Assembly (NCBI GenBank): GCA_945900685.1
Contig: CAMDJS010000003.1
Location: 1 to 45,154, forward strand
Source: Bordetella parapertussis
GTDB lineage: Bacteria; Pseudomonadota; Gammaproteobacteria; Burkholderiales; Burkholderiaceae_C
Direction: 5' to 3'
Length of the DNA: 45,154 bases
Shown: positions 16,529 to 26,778 of the stretch, one piece after another
How positions within the stretch are numbered: the first letter of the stretch is position 1
Layout: the number at the start of each line of letters is the position of its first letter
Made by a program: the position numbers and the translations under genes
The notes under the pieces: generated by a model
What the model saw: the letters and a program-made list of their open reading frames with translations, nothing else
What the model was told of the DNA's origin: nothing
Databases searched by the model: none

Positions 16529-18415
16529 TCGCCTAGTCGGCGGCAAATCCGTACAACTGCCATGCGCCACTTCCGCTGCCATGCCAATGCTCTCGCCCAG
16601 CGTGGGATGCGGGTGAATCGTCTTACCGATATCCACCGCATCAGCACCCATCTCAATCGCCAATGCAATCTCACCAATCATGTCGCCGGCATGCGTGCCG
16701 ACGATGCCGCCACCCAAAATCTTGCCGTGGCCATGCGCTGATTCGCTGTCGCCAAACAGCAGTTTAGTGAAACCTTCGTCGCGGCCATTGGCAATCGCGC
16801 GTCCTGAAGCCGCCCACGGGAACAAGCCTTTTTTGACCTTGATGCCTTGCGCTTTGGCCTGCTCTTCTGTCAAACCCACCCATGCCACTTCGGGGTCGGT
16901 GTAGGCCACGCTGGGAATCACACGCGCATTGAAAGCGGCGCTGGCCAGTTCATGCTTGCCTTGCAATTCACCGGCGATGACTTCAGCCGCCACATGGCCT
17001 TCGTGCACCGCTTTGTGCGCCAACATGGGTTGGCCCACGATGTCGCCGATGGCGAAGATGTGCGGCACGTTGGTGCGCATTTGAATGTCCACGTTGATGA
17101 AGCCGCGGTCGGTCACATCCACACCGGCTTTATCGGCAGCAATCTTTTTGCCATTCGGTGTGCGGCCCACGGCTTGCAGCACCAAGTCGTACAACTGAGG
17201 CGCAGGTGCGCCCTCGCCTTCGAATGTCACTTCAATGCCTTTGGCCATGGCGCGTGCTGACACGGTTTTGGTTTTCAGCATGATGTTGTCAAAGCGCGGC
17301 GCATTCATTTTTTGCCAGACTTTCACCAAGTCGCGGTCCGCGCCTTGCATCAAACCGTCCATCATTTCCACCACGTCCAAACGAGCGCCCAGCGTGCTGT
17401 AGACGGTTCCCATCTCTAAACCGATGATGCCGCCGCCCAAGACCAACATGCGCTTGGGCACCTTGGCGAGTTGCAATGCGCCAGTGCTGTCGATCACACG
17501 CGGATCATCCGGCATGAACGGCAAATGCACGGCCTGACTGCCTGCGGAGATGATGCAGTTTTTAAAACCCACGACTTTGTTGACGCCGGTTTTGTCTTGC
17601 GCTGTTCCCGTGGTTTCTTCCACCACCACATGGTGGCTGCCAACGAATGCACCATAGCCGCGCAACACGGTGACCTTGCGCATTTTGGCCATGGCAGCCA
17701 AACCGCCAGTGAGTTTGTTGATGACTTTTTCTTTATAGCCGCGCAATCCATCTAAGTTGACTTTGGCTTTGCCAAACTCCACGCCCATGCTGCTCAAGTG
17801 GCTGGCTTCATCAATCACCGCCGCCACATGCAACAAAGCTTTGGAAGGGATGCAGCCCACATTGAGGCACACGCCGCCGAGTTGTGCATAGCGCTCGACC
17901 AAGACCACGTTCAAACCCAAGTCCGCAGCGCGAAACGCCGCCGAGTAACCGCCGGGGCCGCCGCCCAATACCAACAGATCACATTGCACATCCACCGCGC
18001 CCGAGTAGCTGCTGGCGCTGGATGAAGCAGGTTTGGCGTTGGGTGGCGTTGGTGCGGCCAAAGTAACTGGCGCGGCCGTGCTGCTGGTTGATGCAGCGGA
18101 TAGAGGTGCTGGCGAAGTTGGTGCAGGCGAAGCGGATAAAGGCGAAGCGGGTACAGTCGCGGATACAACCGCAGCAGTGGCAGCCTCCACCGTCAACACC
18201 ACCGAGCCTTGCTTCACCTTGTCGCCGAGTTTGACTTTCAGCTCAGTCACCACACCGGCGTGAGATGAAGGAATTTCCATCGACGCTTTGTCGCTCTCCA
18301 CCGTGATCAGGCTTTGGTCCACGCTAACGGAGTCGCCAATTTTCACCAATAGTTCAATGACAGCAACTTCATCGAAGTCGCCAATGTCCGGTACTTGTAT
18401 GTCAATCTGTGCCAT
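16526..18415 (-). CDS. lpdA: Dihydrolipoyl dehydrogenase (E3) with N-terminal lipoyl domain
   Basis: E3 of the pyruvate dehydrogenase complex, a cytoplasmic FAD enzyme that reoxidises dihydrolipoyl groups and makes NADH. Length is 629 residues, far above the 470 or so of a plain E3. Residues 1-77 form a lipoyl domain with the target lysine at 43 (ESDKAS), then an Ala/Pro/Ser linker to about 140. The FAD motif GGGPGG is at 151-156, and the redox disulphide is Cys183/Cys188 in [13 protein letters not shown]. The catalytic His603-Glu608 pair sits in HPHPTLGE. It ends the aceE-aceF-lpdA operon. The lipoyl-E3 fusion is known in beta-proteobacteria and Neisseria, so it is a lineage trait rather than an oddity. 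Confidence 0.95.
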   Translation of the reverse strand: MAQIDIQVPDIGDFDEVAVIELLVKIGDSVSVDQSLITVESDKASMEIPSSHAGVVTELKVKLGDKVKQGSVVLTVEAATAAVVSATVPASPLSASPAPTSPAPLSAASTSSTAAPVTLAAPTPPNAKPASSSASSYSGAVDVQCDLLVLGGGPGGYSAAFRAADLGLNVVLVERYAQLGGVCLNVGCIPSKALLHVAAVIDEASHLSSMGVEFGKAKVNLDGLRGYKEKVINKLTGGLAAMAKMRKVTVLRGYGAFVGSHHVVVEETTGTAQDKTGVNKVVGFKNCIISAGSQAVHLPFMPDDPRVIDSTGALQLAKVPKRMLVLGGGIIGLEMGTVYSTLGARLDVVEMMDGLMQGADRDLVKVWQKMNAPRFDNIMLKTKTVSARAMAKGIEVTFEGEGAPAPQLYDLVLQAVGRTPNGKKIAADKAGVDVTDRGFINVDIQMRTNVPHIFAIGDIVGQPMLAHKAVHEGHVAAEVIAGELQGKHELASAAFNARVIPSVAYTDPEVAWVGLTEEQAKAQGIKVKKGLFPWAASGRAIANGRDEGFTKLLFGDSESAHGHGKILGGGIVGTHAGDMIGEIALAIEMGADAVDIGKTIHPHPTLGESIGMAAEVAHGSCTDLPPTRR

Positions 18416-18435
18416 GTCTTGATCCAGAGGGGCAA

Positions 18436-18475
18436 CGTCTGCGCTGTATGTTCAACAGCGTCTGCGCTGTGTGTT
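18436..18475. repeat. Short tandem repeat between lpdA and aceF
   Basis: A 17-base unit (CGTCTGCGCTGTATGTT) at 18436-18452 recurs at 18459-18475 with one mismatch, a 23-base period. It fills most of the 59-base gap between the two pyruvate dehydrogenase genes. Confidence 0.6.
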
Positions 18476-19884
18476 TAAAGAAGTACCCGGCGGAAGTCGG
18501 CCAGGACGTGTCCGAGGTGTGCGTTGAACCGCGCTGCTGCCGCACCATCGATGACGCGGTGGTCCCAAGCCAATGACAAAGGCAGCATCAGGCGCGGCAC
18601 AAATTCTTTGCCGTTCCACTTGGGCTCCATCTGGCTTTTGCACACACCGAGGATGGCGACTTCAGGCGCATTGATGATGGGCGTGAAATAACGCCCGCCT
18701 ATGCCGCCCAAACTGGAAATGGTGAATGTTGCTCCGCTCATTTCAGCGGGGCTTAACTTTCCTTCACGCGCTTTTTTAGCCAACTCACCCATCTCTGCGC
18801 TGATTTGCAATATGCCTTTTTTATCTGCGTCTTTAAGCACCGGCACCATCAAACCGTTCGGCGTGTCTGCGGCAAAACCGATGTGCCAGTAATGTTTGTA
18901 AACCAGCGTATCGCCATCTAACGAGCTGTTGAATTGCGGGAATTTTTGCAATGCACTGACGCAGGCTTTGATGAGGAAAGCCAGCATGGTCACCTTAACG
19001 CTTGCGTTCATTCCAGCTTTCGCCGCCTTCTCAGTCTCTTGGTTGGTCAACACGCGAAACGCTTCAAGCTCGGTGATGTCGGCATCGTCATGGTTGGTGA
19101 CGGCAGGAATCATCACTGCGTTGCGCAGCAAATTGGCCCCGCTGATTTTTTGAATACGTCCAAGTTCTTTGCGCTCGATCGGACCGAATTTCGCGAAGTC
19201 CACTTTCGGCCAAGGTATCAAGCCCAGACCCGCGCCCTCGACTGCGGGCGCTTTGGCGGCTTGCGCTTGTGTGCGTGTTTCGCCCGTCATCACAGCGCGG
19301 CTGAAAGATTGGATGTCTTCCGCAGAGATGCGACCCTTGGGCCCGCTGCCTTTGACTTCATTCAATGGCACACCGAGTTCGCGTGCGAATTTGCGAACCG
19401 AGGGAGACGCATGCGGTAAATCGCCAGAAAGCGCGTTAGCTGGTTGATGCGCAGGTGCAGCGACGACGGCCACAGCAGGTGCAGTGACAGACACGGCCAT
19501 GTGCGCAGCACCGGCGACAGCGGGAAATGAAGTCACAGGTGCAGCAACGGCAACCGCCGGTGCAGCAATGACCGGCGCGCTCGCAGTTGTCACTGCAGGT
19601 GCGGCAGCAGGTGCAACGGATGGAGGGGTTGAAACAGCAGCGGTATCAGACGTTTCCAATTTCAAAACCACCGAACCTTGCTTGACCTTGTCGCCCAGCT
19701 TGACTTGCATTTCCTTGACCACACCTGCGTGGGAAGAAGGAATTTCCATCGAGGCTTTGTCAGACTCGACCGTGATCAGCGATTGTTCTGCACGAACTTT
19801 GTCGCCGGCTTTGACCAGCAGTTCGATGACAGCGACTTCGTCAAAGTCGCCGATGTCGGGAATGGTGACATCAATGATTGCCAT
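18475..19884 (-). CDS. aceF: Dihydrolipoamide acetyltransferase (PDH E2)
   Basis: E2 of pyruvate dehydrogenase, transferring the acetyl group from lipoamide to CoA and forming the complex core. The 469 residues hold one lipoyl domain (1-77, Lys43 in ESDKAS), a long Ala/Val/Pro linker, a peripheral-subunit-binding domain at about 157-193 ([24 protein letters not shown]) and the catalytic domain. The active-site His442 and Asp446 are in [14 protein letters not shown]. Only one lipoyl domain is present, against three in E. coli, and this may be balanced by the extra one on E3. The two lipoyl domains are very similar. It sits in the middle of the PDH operon, 18 bases after aceE. Confidence 0.96.
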   Translation of the reverse strand: MAIIDVTIPDIGDFDEVAVIELLVKAGDKVRAEQSLITVESDKASMEIPSSHAGVVKEMQVKLGDKVKQGSVVLKLETSDTAAVSTPPSVAPAAAPAVTTASAPVIAAPAVAVAAPVTSFPAVAGAAHMAVSVTAPAVAVVAAPAHQPANALSGDLPHASPSVRKFARELGVPLNEVKGSGPKGRISAEDIQSFSRAVMTGETRTQAQAAKAPAVEGAGLGLIPWPKVDFAKFGPIERKELGRIQKISGANLLRNAVMIPAVTNHDDADITELEAFRVLTNQETEKAAKAGMNASVKVTMLAFLIKACVSALQKFPQFNSSLDGDTLVYKHYWHIGFAADTPNGLMVPVLKDADKKGILQISAEMGELAKKAREGKLSPAEMSGATFTISSLGGIGGRYFTPIINAPEVAILGVCKSQMEPKWNGKEFVPRLMLPLSLAWDHRVIDGAAAARFNAHLGHVLADFRRVLL

Positions 19885-19902
19885 GTGAAGTGTCCTCTTG
19901 CT

Positions 19903-22614
19903 TTATGCTTTCAGCGGATTGATTTTGTCCGCTGACAGTTTGTATTGTTGAATGGCCTTGGCCACAGTAGCTGCCGGCACCACACCTTCTTCGCTGAGCG
20001 CTTTCAATGCAGCCACCACAATGTAATGCCGGTTGATTTCAAAATGCTCGCGCAATTTGCTGCGGAAATCTGAACGCCCAAAACCATCGGTGCCTAACAC
20101 TTTGTAACTGCGACCTGCAGGTATGTAGGCGCGGATCTGGTCTGCATATGACTTCATGTAATCCGTAGAAGCCACCACCGGACCTTCGTGGGCACCCAGT
20201 TGCTGCGCCACAAATGACACACGCGGCTTGTCAGTCGGGTGCATCAGGTTCCAACGCTCGGCCTCAGCGCCGTTGCGAGCGAGTTCGTTAAAGCTGGGGC
20301 AGCTCCAGACATTCGCGGCCACACCCCAATCAGCCGCGAGCAATTCACGCGCGGCCATAGATTCGCGCAATATGCTGCCCGAACCCAACAAGTTCACGCG
20401 CGGCATTTTTTTCGCACCTTCTGCCGCTTGCAACAAATACATACCTTGGATGATCTGCTCTTCGGTGCCCGCTGTCAGCCCTGGCATGGCGTAGTTTTCA
20501 TTCAGCAAAGTCAGGTAATAAAACACGTTCTCTTGCTTTTCCACCATGCGCTTTAAACCATGCTGCATGATGACCGCGACTTCGTGTGCAAACGTCGGGT
20601 CATAGCTGATGCAATTCGGAATCGTTCCCGCCAAAATATGGCTGTGACCGTCTTCGTGTTGCAAACCTTCGCCGTTCAAAGTGGTCCTGCCGGATGTGCC
20701 GCCGAGCAAAAAACCGCGCGCTTGCATGTCGCCCGCTGCCCAAGCCAAGTCACCCACACGCTGGAAACCGAACATGGAGTAGTACACATAAAACGGAATC
20801 ATGATGCGGTTATTCGTCGAGTATGAGGTCGCTGCTGCGATCCAACTGCTCATGCCACCTGCTTCGTTGATGCCTTCTTGCAATATCTGACCGGCCTTGT
20901 CTTCTTTGTAAAACATCACCTGGTCTTTGTCCACCGGTGTGTACTGTTGACCATCGGGGTTGTAAATGCCGATCTGGCGGAACAAGCCTTCCATGCCAAA
21001 GGTACGCGCTTCGTCCACCAAAATGGGGACCAAGCGTTTGCCAAGCGCCTGATCTCGCAGCAATTGCGTGAGGAACCGCACATAGGCTTGCGTTGTAGAT
21101 ATCTCGCGGCCTTCGGCTGTGGCTTCAGTGATGGGCTTGAAAACATCCAGACTTGGCACAGTGAAATGTTCATCGGCCTTGGTGCGGCGATGCGGCAAGT
21201 AACCGCCGAGTGCCGCGCGACGCTCGTGCAAATAACGCATTTCAGGCGTATCGTCAGCCGGTTTGTAAAACGGCAGCTTAGACAATTCGCTGTCAGGGAT
21301 CGGAATATTGAAGCGGTCGCGAAACGCTTTGATGTCTTCGTCGGTCAATTTTTTGGTCTGGTGAACCGTGTTCTTGCCTTCACCTGAAGTGCCCATGCCA
21401 AAACCTTTGACGGTTTTGATCAACAACACGGTGGGCTGGCCTTTGTGCTTCACCGCTGCTGCATATGCTGCATACACTTTTTGCGGATCGTGTCCGCCTC
21501 GGCGCAAATTCCAAATGTCGTCATCGCTCAGCTTGGCGACCATCTCTAAAGTGCGCGGATCGCGGCCGAAGAAATGTTTGCGCACATAAGCGCCGTCGTT
21601 AGCCTTGAAGGCCTGGTAGTCACCGTCCACGGTTTCCATCATGATGCGACGCAGCGCACCGTCTTTGTCGCGCGCAATCAGCGAGTCCCAGTTACTGCCC
21701 CAAATCAGCTTGAGCACATTCCAGCCTGCGCCTCTGAATTCGCTTTCCAACTCTTGAATGATTTTTCCGTTGCCGCGCACCGGTCCGTCCAAACGCTGCA
21801 AATTGCAGTTGATGACAAAAATCAGGTTATCGAGTTTTTCACGCGACGCCAGACCAATGGCACCCAGCGATTCGACCTCGTCCATTTCTCCATCGCCGCA
21901 AAACACCCAGACTTTGCGGTTTTCAGTGTTGGCGATACCCCGCGCATGCAAATACTTTAAAAAACGCGCTTGGTAAATCGCCATCAACGGGCCTAAGCCC
22001 ATGGACACCGTGGGGAACTGCCAAAACTCGGGCATGAGTTTGGGATGCGGGTAGCTGGACAAACCTTTGCCGTCGACCTCTTGACGGAAATTGAGCAACT
22101 GATCTTCGGTCAACCGGCCTTCCAAATAGGCACGTGCGTACACACCGGGAGACACGTGTCCTTGTATGTAGAGCAAATCGCCGCCGTGGTTTTCGTTTTC
22201 GGCATGCCAGAAATGGTTAAAGCCTGCGCCGAACATGTGGGCCAGCGACGCAAACGAACCTATATGGCCGCCGAGGTCGCCGCCATCAGCGGGGTTGTGG
22301 CGGTTGGCCTTGACCACCATGGCCATCGCGTTCCAGCGCATATAAGCGCGCAAACGCTCTTCAATTTCTATATTGCCGGGACACCGTTCTTCCTGGTCTG
22401 GCTCTAAGGTGTTGACATAACCGGTGTTGGCCGAGAAAGGCATGTCGATGCTGTTTTCTCTGGCGTGCTCCAGCAGTTGCTCTAATAAAAAATGGGCTCG
22501 CTCCGGGCCTTCGGATGCGATGACAGCGGACAGTGCATCCATCCATTCGCGCGTTTCTTGTGAGTCGCTGTCATTGGATGCAAACGTATGCAAGTTGTCG
22601 GGCAATGCGGACAT
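19903..22614 (-). CDS. aceE: Pyruvate dehydrogenase E1, homodimeric type
   Basis: The thiamine-diphosphate E1 that decarboxylates pyruvate and acetylates the lipoyl group of E2. Product length is 903 residues, close to E. coli AceE (887). The TDP motif is GDGEMDEVESLGAI, followed by FVINCNLQRLDGPVRGNG. The loop RRGGHDPQKVYAAY and the EGLQHEDGHSH region are also family-typical. I chose the ATG at 22614 because GAGGAGA sits just upstream. A longer in-frame start at 22692 would add an unconserved leader. It is the first gene of the operon and faces a sensor kinase gene on the other strand, 140 bases away. That gap must hold the operon promoter. Confidence 0.96.
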   Translation of the reverse strand: MSALPDNLHTFASNDSDSQETREWMDALSAVIASEGPERAHFLLEQLLEHARENSIDMPFSANTGYVNTLEPDQEERCPGNIEIEERLRAYMRWNAMAMVVKANRHNPADGGDLGGHIGSFASLAHMFGAGFNHFWHAENENHGGDLLYIQGHVSPGVYARAYLEGRLTEDQLLNFRQEVDGKGLSSYPHPKLMPEFWQFPTVSMGLGPLMAIYQARFLKYLHARGIANTENRKVWVFCGDGEMDEVESLGAIGLASREKLDNLIFVINCNLQRLDGPVRGNGKIIQELESEFRGAGWNVLKLIWGSNWDSLIARDKDGALRRIMMETVDGDYQAFKANDGAYVRKHFFGRDPRTLEMVAKLSDDDIWNLRRGGHDPQKVYAAYAAAVKHKGQPTVLLIKTVKGFGMGTSGEGKNTVHQTKKLTDEDIKAFRDRFNIPIPDSELSKLPFYKPADDTPEMRYLHERRAALGGYLPHRRTKADEHFTVPSLDVFKPITEATAEGREISTTQAYVRFLTQLLRDQALGKRLVPILVDEARTFGMEGLFRQIGIYNPDGQQYTPVDKDQVMFYKEDKAGQILQEGINEAGGMSSWIAAATSYSTNNRIMIPFYVYYSMFGFQRVGDLAWAAGDMQARGFLLGGTSGRTTLNGEGLQHEDGHSHILAGTIPNCISYDPTFAHEVAVIMQHGLKRMVEKQENVFYYLTLLNENYAMPGLTAGTEEQIIQGMYLLQAAEGAKKMPRVNLLGSGSILRESMAARELLAADWGVAANVWSCPSFNELARNGAEAERWNLMHPTDKPRVSFVAQQLGAHEGPVVASTDYMKSYADQIRAYIPAGRSYKVLGTDGFGRSDFRSKLREHFEINRHYIVVAALKALSEEGVVPAATVAKAIQQYKLSADKINPLKA

Positions 22615-22700
22615 GTTGGTCTCCTCGTATGCGCTAGCCAATTGGCTGCTGTTGCGATGGTCGCATTTTGACATAATTTCAAATAGCGCCATTCAATTTC

Positions 22701-22714
22701 ATATTACGAAATAT
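22701..22714. promoter_or_regulatory. Near-palindrome between aceE and the sensor kinase gene
   Basis: ATATTACGAAATAT is a 14-base inverted repeat with only one mismatched base pair. It lies between the divergent aceE and sensor kinase starts, 87 bases from the former and 41 from the latter. It could be an operator for the FixJ-type regulator encoded next door or for another repressor. A TTGACA hexamer follows at 22724-22729 without a good -10 partner. Confidence 0.35.
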
Positions 22715-22754
22715 CTAAAACCCTTGACATCTCATAGCCTAAACTCGAGGGGAA

Positions 22755-25256
22755 ATGAAATTTGAATTCATCAAACCAATCACATTGCGCTTGTCCAATT
22801 GGTGGAAGCGACTCAGCCCGAGCAGACAAGACCGGGTGGCCATGGTTGCGCCTGTGGCGGCGGTGGGTATATTTTTATTAACCATTGTCAGCAGCGTTGG
22901 CTATTTGCGAATTGAAGAAAGAGAACGCGAACAAGAAAGCGTTCAGCGCGACTTGGAATATGCCAACCAGAAAATGCGTTTGCATTTACTCGAGCAACAA
23001 GAGCAATTGCTGCGATTGGCAAGAGAAGTCGGCAGCGACAAATACACTGCGATTGAATTTGCTTCAACCGCCATGGACTTGGTCAAACAGTATCCTGAAC
23101 TGGCTGCCATCAACTGGATAGATCAATTCAGGCAAAGCAGATCCAATTACGTTTCCGGCTCAGCGCAATGGATGCCCTTTCTCCCTCAGGGCAAATGGCA
23201 GGATCAACCACAAACAGAAGAGTCTTTTTCGCTTGCCAAAGAAATCCGGCGCTCCATTTACTCGGCACCGTTTTTAATAAAGTCGGATGACGGTTCGGGT
23301 ATGCAAGAGGCGCATCTTCAATTACACATACCTATTTTTTACAACGAGACATTCAAAGGTGTGATCCTGGTTGATTACAACTTGGACAACTTACTCAGAT
23401 TTGCGGTACCGGCCGAAGTGACTGCACGTCACGCAGTGGCATTGGTTAACGCCAACAACCTTCTGCTAGCGGGACAAAGTATCAAACCGCGCAGTGGCTT
23501 GTTTGACTCTTCCCTGTGGGAGAGCAAAGCCTACGAATACAGTGTGCCGGTTTCAACCGTTGGCAACACTTTGCAATTGCGCGCTCAGGCTTACCGGACA
23601 TCCCAGGTATTGATCGGCAATGGTTTGTTTTGGCTGGTTTTATTGCTCAGCGGATTGACCACTTGGATGTTGATCGGCACTTGGCGACATACCCGAAGGC
23701 GTTTACGAGCACAAGAAGCATTGATTGCTGAAACCAATTTCAGGCGCGCCATGGAGAACTCCATATTGACTGGCATGCGTGCCATGGACATGAACGGGCG
23801 CATTACTTATGTCAATACCGCCTTTTGTCAAATGACAGGTTGGACGGACAAGGAATTGGTCGGGCTGCGCTCGCCCTTTCCTTATTGGCCTGAAGAAGAC
23901 CATCAGTTGATGACCACCAAATTGGAAAACCAACTCAGCGGACGCACCACGTTGAGCGGCTTTCAAATCAAGGTCAAACGTAAAAACGGCACTTTTTTTG
24001 ATGCGCGTTTGTATGTGTCTCCTTTGATCGATGCCTACGGCCAGCAAACAGGTTGGATGACCTCCATGACAGACATCACCGAACCTAACCGGATTCGTGA
24101 GCAATTGTCTGCCTCGTACGAACGCTTCACCACAGTGCTTGAAGCATTGGATGCATCGGTTTCTGTGACACCGCTGGGCAGTACTGAATTATTGTTTGCC
24201 AACAAGTTGTATCGGCAATGGTTTGGCAACCAAAGTGAAGGGCATTTAAACCTGGTGACGCAAGCCGGTATGCTCAATGCAGACATGTCCAGCAAGGATG
24301 AATCAGTAGACGATTTGTCGGGTATGCCCGGCATCACCCTGACACAAGCCAAAACCGAAAACTCGGAAATTTATCTTTTTGGGTTGAACAAGTGGCTGGA
24401 AGTCAGGTCCAGGTATTTGAATTGGGTGGATGGGCGTCTGGCGCAAATGGTCATCTCCACAGACATCACCGCCAGACGAAACGCCGAGGAGCAAGCCGCG
24501 CTGCAAGCTGAACGCGCCCAATCAGCCAGTCGGCTCATCACCATGGGCGAGATGGCATCCAGCGTAGCTCACGAACTCAACCAACCGCTGACCGCCATTT
24601 CAAACTATTGCAACGGCATGCTCACGAGGATTCAATCCAAGCAAATCAGTGAAGAGGAATTGCTCAAAGCGCTAGAAAAAACCTCTCATCAGGCACAGCG
24701 CGCCGGACAAATTATTCAGCGTATTCGCAGTTTTGTCAGACGCAGCGAAACCAACCGGGTGTTGACATTTATTGCGCCTATGGTGACCGAGGCGGTGGAA
24801 TTGGCAGACATTGAACTGCGTCGGCGTCAAATCAAGTTGAGCTTGTATGTGTCTGACCGTATCTCGCAAATTTTGGTTGATCCGATTTTGATTGAACAAG
24901 TGCTCATTAATTTATTGAAGAATGCGGCAGAAGCAATTGAACATGCCAATCGCCCCCTCAATGAACGCCATGTAGAACTGCAAATCGTGCCCAAAGTAAT
25001 AGAAGAACAAAATGTGGTGCATTTTTCAGTGACCGACAGTGGTGACGGCATGCCCGCCGAAGTGATGGCGCGAGTGTTCGAGGCTTTCTACACCACCAAG
25101 ACTGAAGGCATGGGCATAGGATTGAATTTGTGCCGCACGATCATTGAGTCGCACCAAGGCAGAATGCATGCCGAGAACATCTACAATGGAACGGTGATTG
25201 TCGGGTGCCGTTTTTCTTTCTGGCTGCCAGCCAAACCAGCCTTAATGAATGTTTAA
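22755..25256 (+). CDS. Membrane PAS-domain sensor histidine kinase
   Basis: An 833-residue inner-membrane sensor kinase. Spans lie at about 29-51 and 286-308 and enclose a periplasmic sensor region of about 230 residues with no named family that I can see. Two PAS domains follow (about 330-440 and 455-575), the first with a PAC-like end (GWMTSMTDITEPNR). The HisKA phospho-acceptor is His606 in VAHELNQPL. The ATPase has N723 in LLKNAAEAI, DSGDGMP near 761 and GMGIGLNL near 786. The layout resembles DctS/FixL-type kinases. GAGGGGAA before the ATG is the ribosome site. It is divergent from aceE, and its partner regulator follows by 33 bases. The signal is unknown. Confidence 0.92.
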   Translation: MKFEFIKPITLRLSNWWKRLSPSRQDRVAMVAPVAAVGIFLLTIVSSVGYLRIEEREREQESVQRDLEYANQKMRLHLLEQQEQLLRLAREVGSDKYTAIEFASTAMDLVKQYPELAAINWIDQFRQSRSNYVSGSAQWMPFLPQGKWQDQPQTEESFSLAKEIRRSIYSAPFLIKSDDGSGMQEAHLQLHIPIFYNETFKGVILVDYNLDNLLRFAVPAEVTARHAVALVNANNLLLAGQSIKPRSGLFDSSLWESKAYEYSVPVSTVGNTLQLRAQAYRTSQVLIGNGLFWLVLLLSGLTTWMLIGTWRHTRRRLRAQEALIAETNFRRAMENSILTGMRAMDMNGRITYVNTAFCQMTGWTDKELVGLRSPFPYWPEEDHQLMTTKLENQLSGRTTLSGFQIKVKRKNGTFFDARLYVSPLIDAYGQQTGWMTSMTDITEPNRIREQLSASYERFTTVLEALDASVSVTPLGSTELLFANKLYRQWFGNQSEGHLNLVTQAGMLNADMSSKDESVDDLSGMPGITLTQAKTENSEIYLFGLNKWLEVRSRYLNWVDGRLAQMVISTDITARRNAEEQAALQAERAQSASRLITMGEMASSVAHELNQPLTAISNYCNGMLTRIQSKQISEEELLKALEKTSHQAQRAGQIIQRIRSFVRRSETNRVLTFIAPMVTEAVELADIELRRRQIKLSLYVSDRISQILVDPILIEQVLINLLKNAAEAIEHANRPLNERHVELQIVPKVIEEQNVVHFSVTDSGDGMPAEVMARVFEAFYTTKTEGMGIGLNLCRTIIESHQGRMHAENIYNGTVIVGCRFSFWLPAKPALMNV

Positions 25257-25289
25257 TGTTTGTATGACCTATTGCATTTGGAGTAACTG

Positions 25290-25916
25290 ATGAGCTTGAT
25301 TCCCAAAAAAGGCAATATTTATGTAGTGGATGACGACGAAGCTGTTCGTGACTCATTGCAATGGTTGCTTGAGGGCAAAGACTATCGTGTTCGCTGCTTT
25401 GACTCTGCCGAATCTTTTCTAAGCCGCTATGACCCGCGTGAAGTTGCCTGTCTTCTGGTTGATATCCGTATGCCAGGCATTTCCGGTCTGGAATTACAAG
25501 ACCGTTTGATAGAACGCAAATCTCCATTGCCCGTGGTTTTCATCACCGGACACGGCGATGTCCCCATGGCCGTGACGACCATGAAAAAAGGGGCCATGGA
25601 CTTCATCCCCAAGCCTTTCAAAGAAGATGAATTGCTCAGTGTGGTCGAGCGCATGCTGGACCAAGCCCGCGAAGCTTTTGCTGACTATCAGCATGCGGCC
25701 AACCGAGATGCACTGATGGGCAAACTCACAGCGCGTGAGTCCCAAGTACTGGAGCGCATCGTCGCGGGTCGCTTGAATAAACAAATTGCGGACGATCTAG
25801 GCATCAGCATTAAAACGGTGGAAGCCCACCGCGCCAACATCATGGAAAAGTTGAACGCAAACACCGTGGCTGACCTGCTGAAAATCGCCCTTGGCCCCAA
25901 CTCCACCAAAGCATAA
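25290..25916 (+). CDS. FixJ-type two-component response regulator
   Basis: A 208-residue DNA-binding regulator, the cognate partner of the preceding kinase. The receiver domain has the acidic pocket DDDE at 14-17, the phosphorylated Asp58 in LLVDIRMP, and Lys108 in PKPF. The LuxR/FixJ-type helix-turn-helix runs from about 140 to 200 ([41 protein letters not shown]). The kinase-regulator pair sits divergent from the pyruvate dehydrogenase operon and just before folD and the M3 peptidase. Regulation of pyruvate oxidation is a plausible inference, but the targets are not shown by sequence. Confidence 0.93.
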   Translation: MSLIPKKGNIYVVDDDEAVRDSLQWLLEGKDYRVRCFDSAESFLSRYDPREVACLLVDIRMPGISGLELQDRLIERKSPLPVVFITGHGDVPMAVTTMKKGAMDFIPKPFKEDELLSVVERMLDQAREAFADYQHAANRDALMGKLTARESQVLERIVAGRLNKQIADDLGISIKTVEAHRANIMEKLNANTVADLLKIALGPNSTKA

Positions 25917-25921
25917 GTACC

Positions 25922-26773
25922 ATGAGTGCTTCTATCATTGATGGCAATGCGTTGTCTGCGCAGATCCGCCAACAGGTCAGCGAACGTGTCAAAACCCTGC
26001 AAACGCGCGGCATCAACCCCGGACTGGCTGTGATCTTGGTAGGCGACAACCAGGCAAGCCAAGTTTATGTTCGCAATAAAGTCAAAGCCTGCGAACAAAC
26101 CGGCATTCATTCACTGCTTGAAAAACACGATGTATCTTTGAGCGAAGCGGATCTGCTCGCGCGTGTGCATGCATTGAATCAAGACAATAGTATCCATGGC
26201 ATTTTGGTGCAACTGCCCTTGCCGGCGCATATCGATGCTCAAAAAGTCATTGAAGCCATTGCGCCTGAGAAAGACGTTGACGGTTTTCATGTGGCCAGTG
26301 CAGGCGCTTTGATGACCGGACTACCGGGCTTTTGGCCTTGCACACCACACGGTTGCATGAAGATGCTGGAACACATTGGCTATTCATTGCGTGGCAAACA
26401 CGCAGTCGTCATCGGACGCAGCAATATTGTCGGCAAGCCCATGGCACTCATGCTGCTTCAACAAAACGCCACGGTCACGCTGTGCCACAGTGCAACCGTC
26501 GATTTGAAAGCCCACACCTTGCAAGCCGATGTCGTTGTGGCCGCTGTCGGCAAACGCCATGTGTTGACCGCTGACATGGTCAAACCTGGTGCTGTTGTCA
26601 TCGACGTCGGCATAAACAGAGATGATGAAGGCAAGCTCTGCGGCGATGTTGACTTTGCCGGTGTCAGCCAGGTTGCCTCTCACATCACGCCCGTGCCAGG
26701 TGGTGTGGGTCCCATGACCATCACCATGCTGCTGGTCAACACACTTGAATCTGCCGAACACCACACCACATAG
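25922..26773 (+). CDS. folD: Bifunctional methylene-THF dehydrogenase/cyclohydrolase
   Basis: FolD interconverts 5,10-methylene-, methenyl- and 10-formyl-tetrahydrofolate in one-carbon metabolism, using NADP. The 283 residues match the usual length. Visible family marks are [14 protein letters not shown] with the catalytic Lys53, EKDVDGFH (Asp120), [19 protein letters not shown] for the nucleotide site and the C-terminal [14 protein letters not shown]. It starts 5 bases after the response regulator stop and has the oligopeptidase gene 5 bases downstream, so it is likely co-transcribed with them. No strong ribosome site is apparent. Confidence 0.96.
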   Translation: MSASIIDGNALSAQIRQQVSERVKTLQTRGINPGLAVILVGDNQASQVYVRNKVKACEQTGIHSLLEKHDVSLSEADLLARVHALNQDNSIHGILVQLPLPAHIDAQKVIEAIAPEKDVDGFHVASAGALMTGLPGFWPCTPHGCMKMLEHIGYSLRGKHAVVIGRSNIVGKPMALMLLQQNATVTLCHSATVDLKAHTLQADVVVAAVGKRHVLTADMVKPGAVVIDVGINRDDEGKLCGDVDFAGVSQVASHITPVPGGVGPMTITMLLVNTLESAEHHTT

Positions 26774-26778
26774 TTTGC

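Noticed and set aside
16602..17755. Several plus-strand open frames over lpdA, such as 16847-17260 and 17471-17755
   Set aside because: All are antisense shadows of a firmly identified gene and carry no family motif or ribosome site.
22724..22729. TTGACA as the -35 box of a sensor kinase promoter
   Set aside because: No good -10 hexamer lies 16-18 bases downstream, and that position falls in the ribosome site of the kinase gene.
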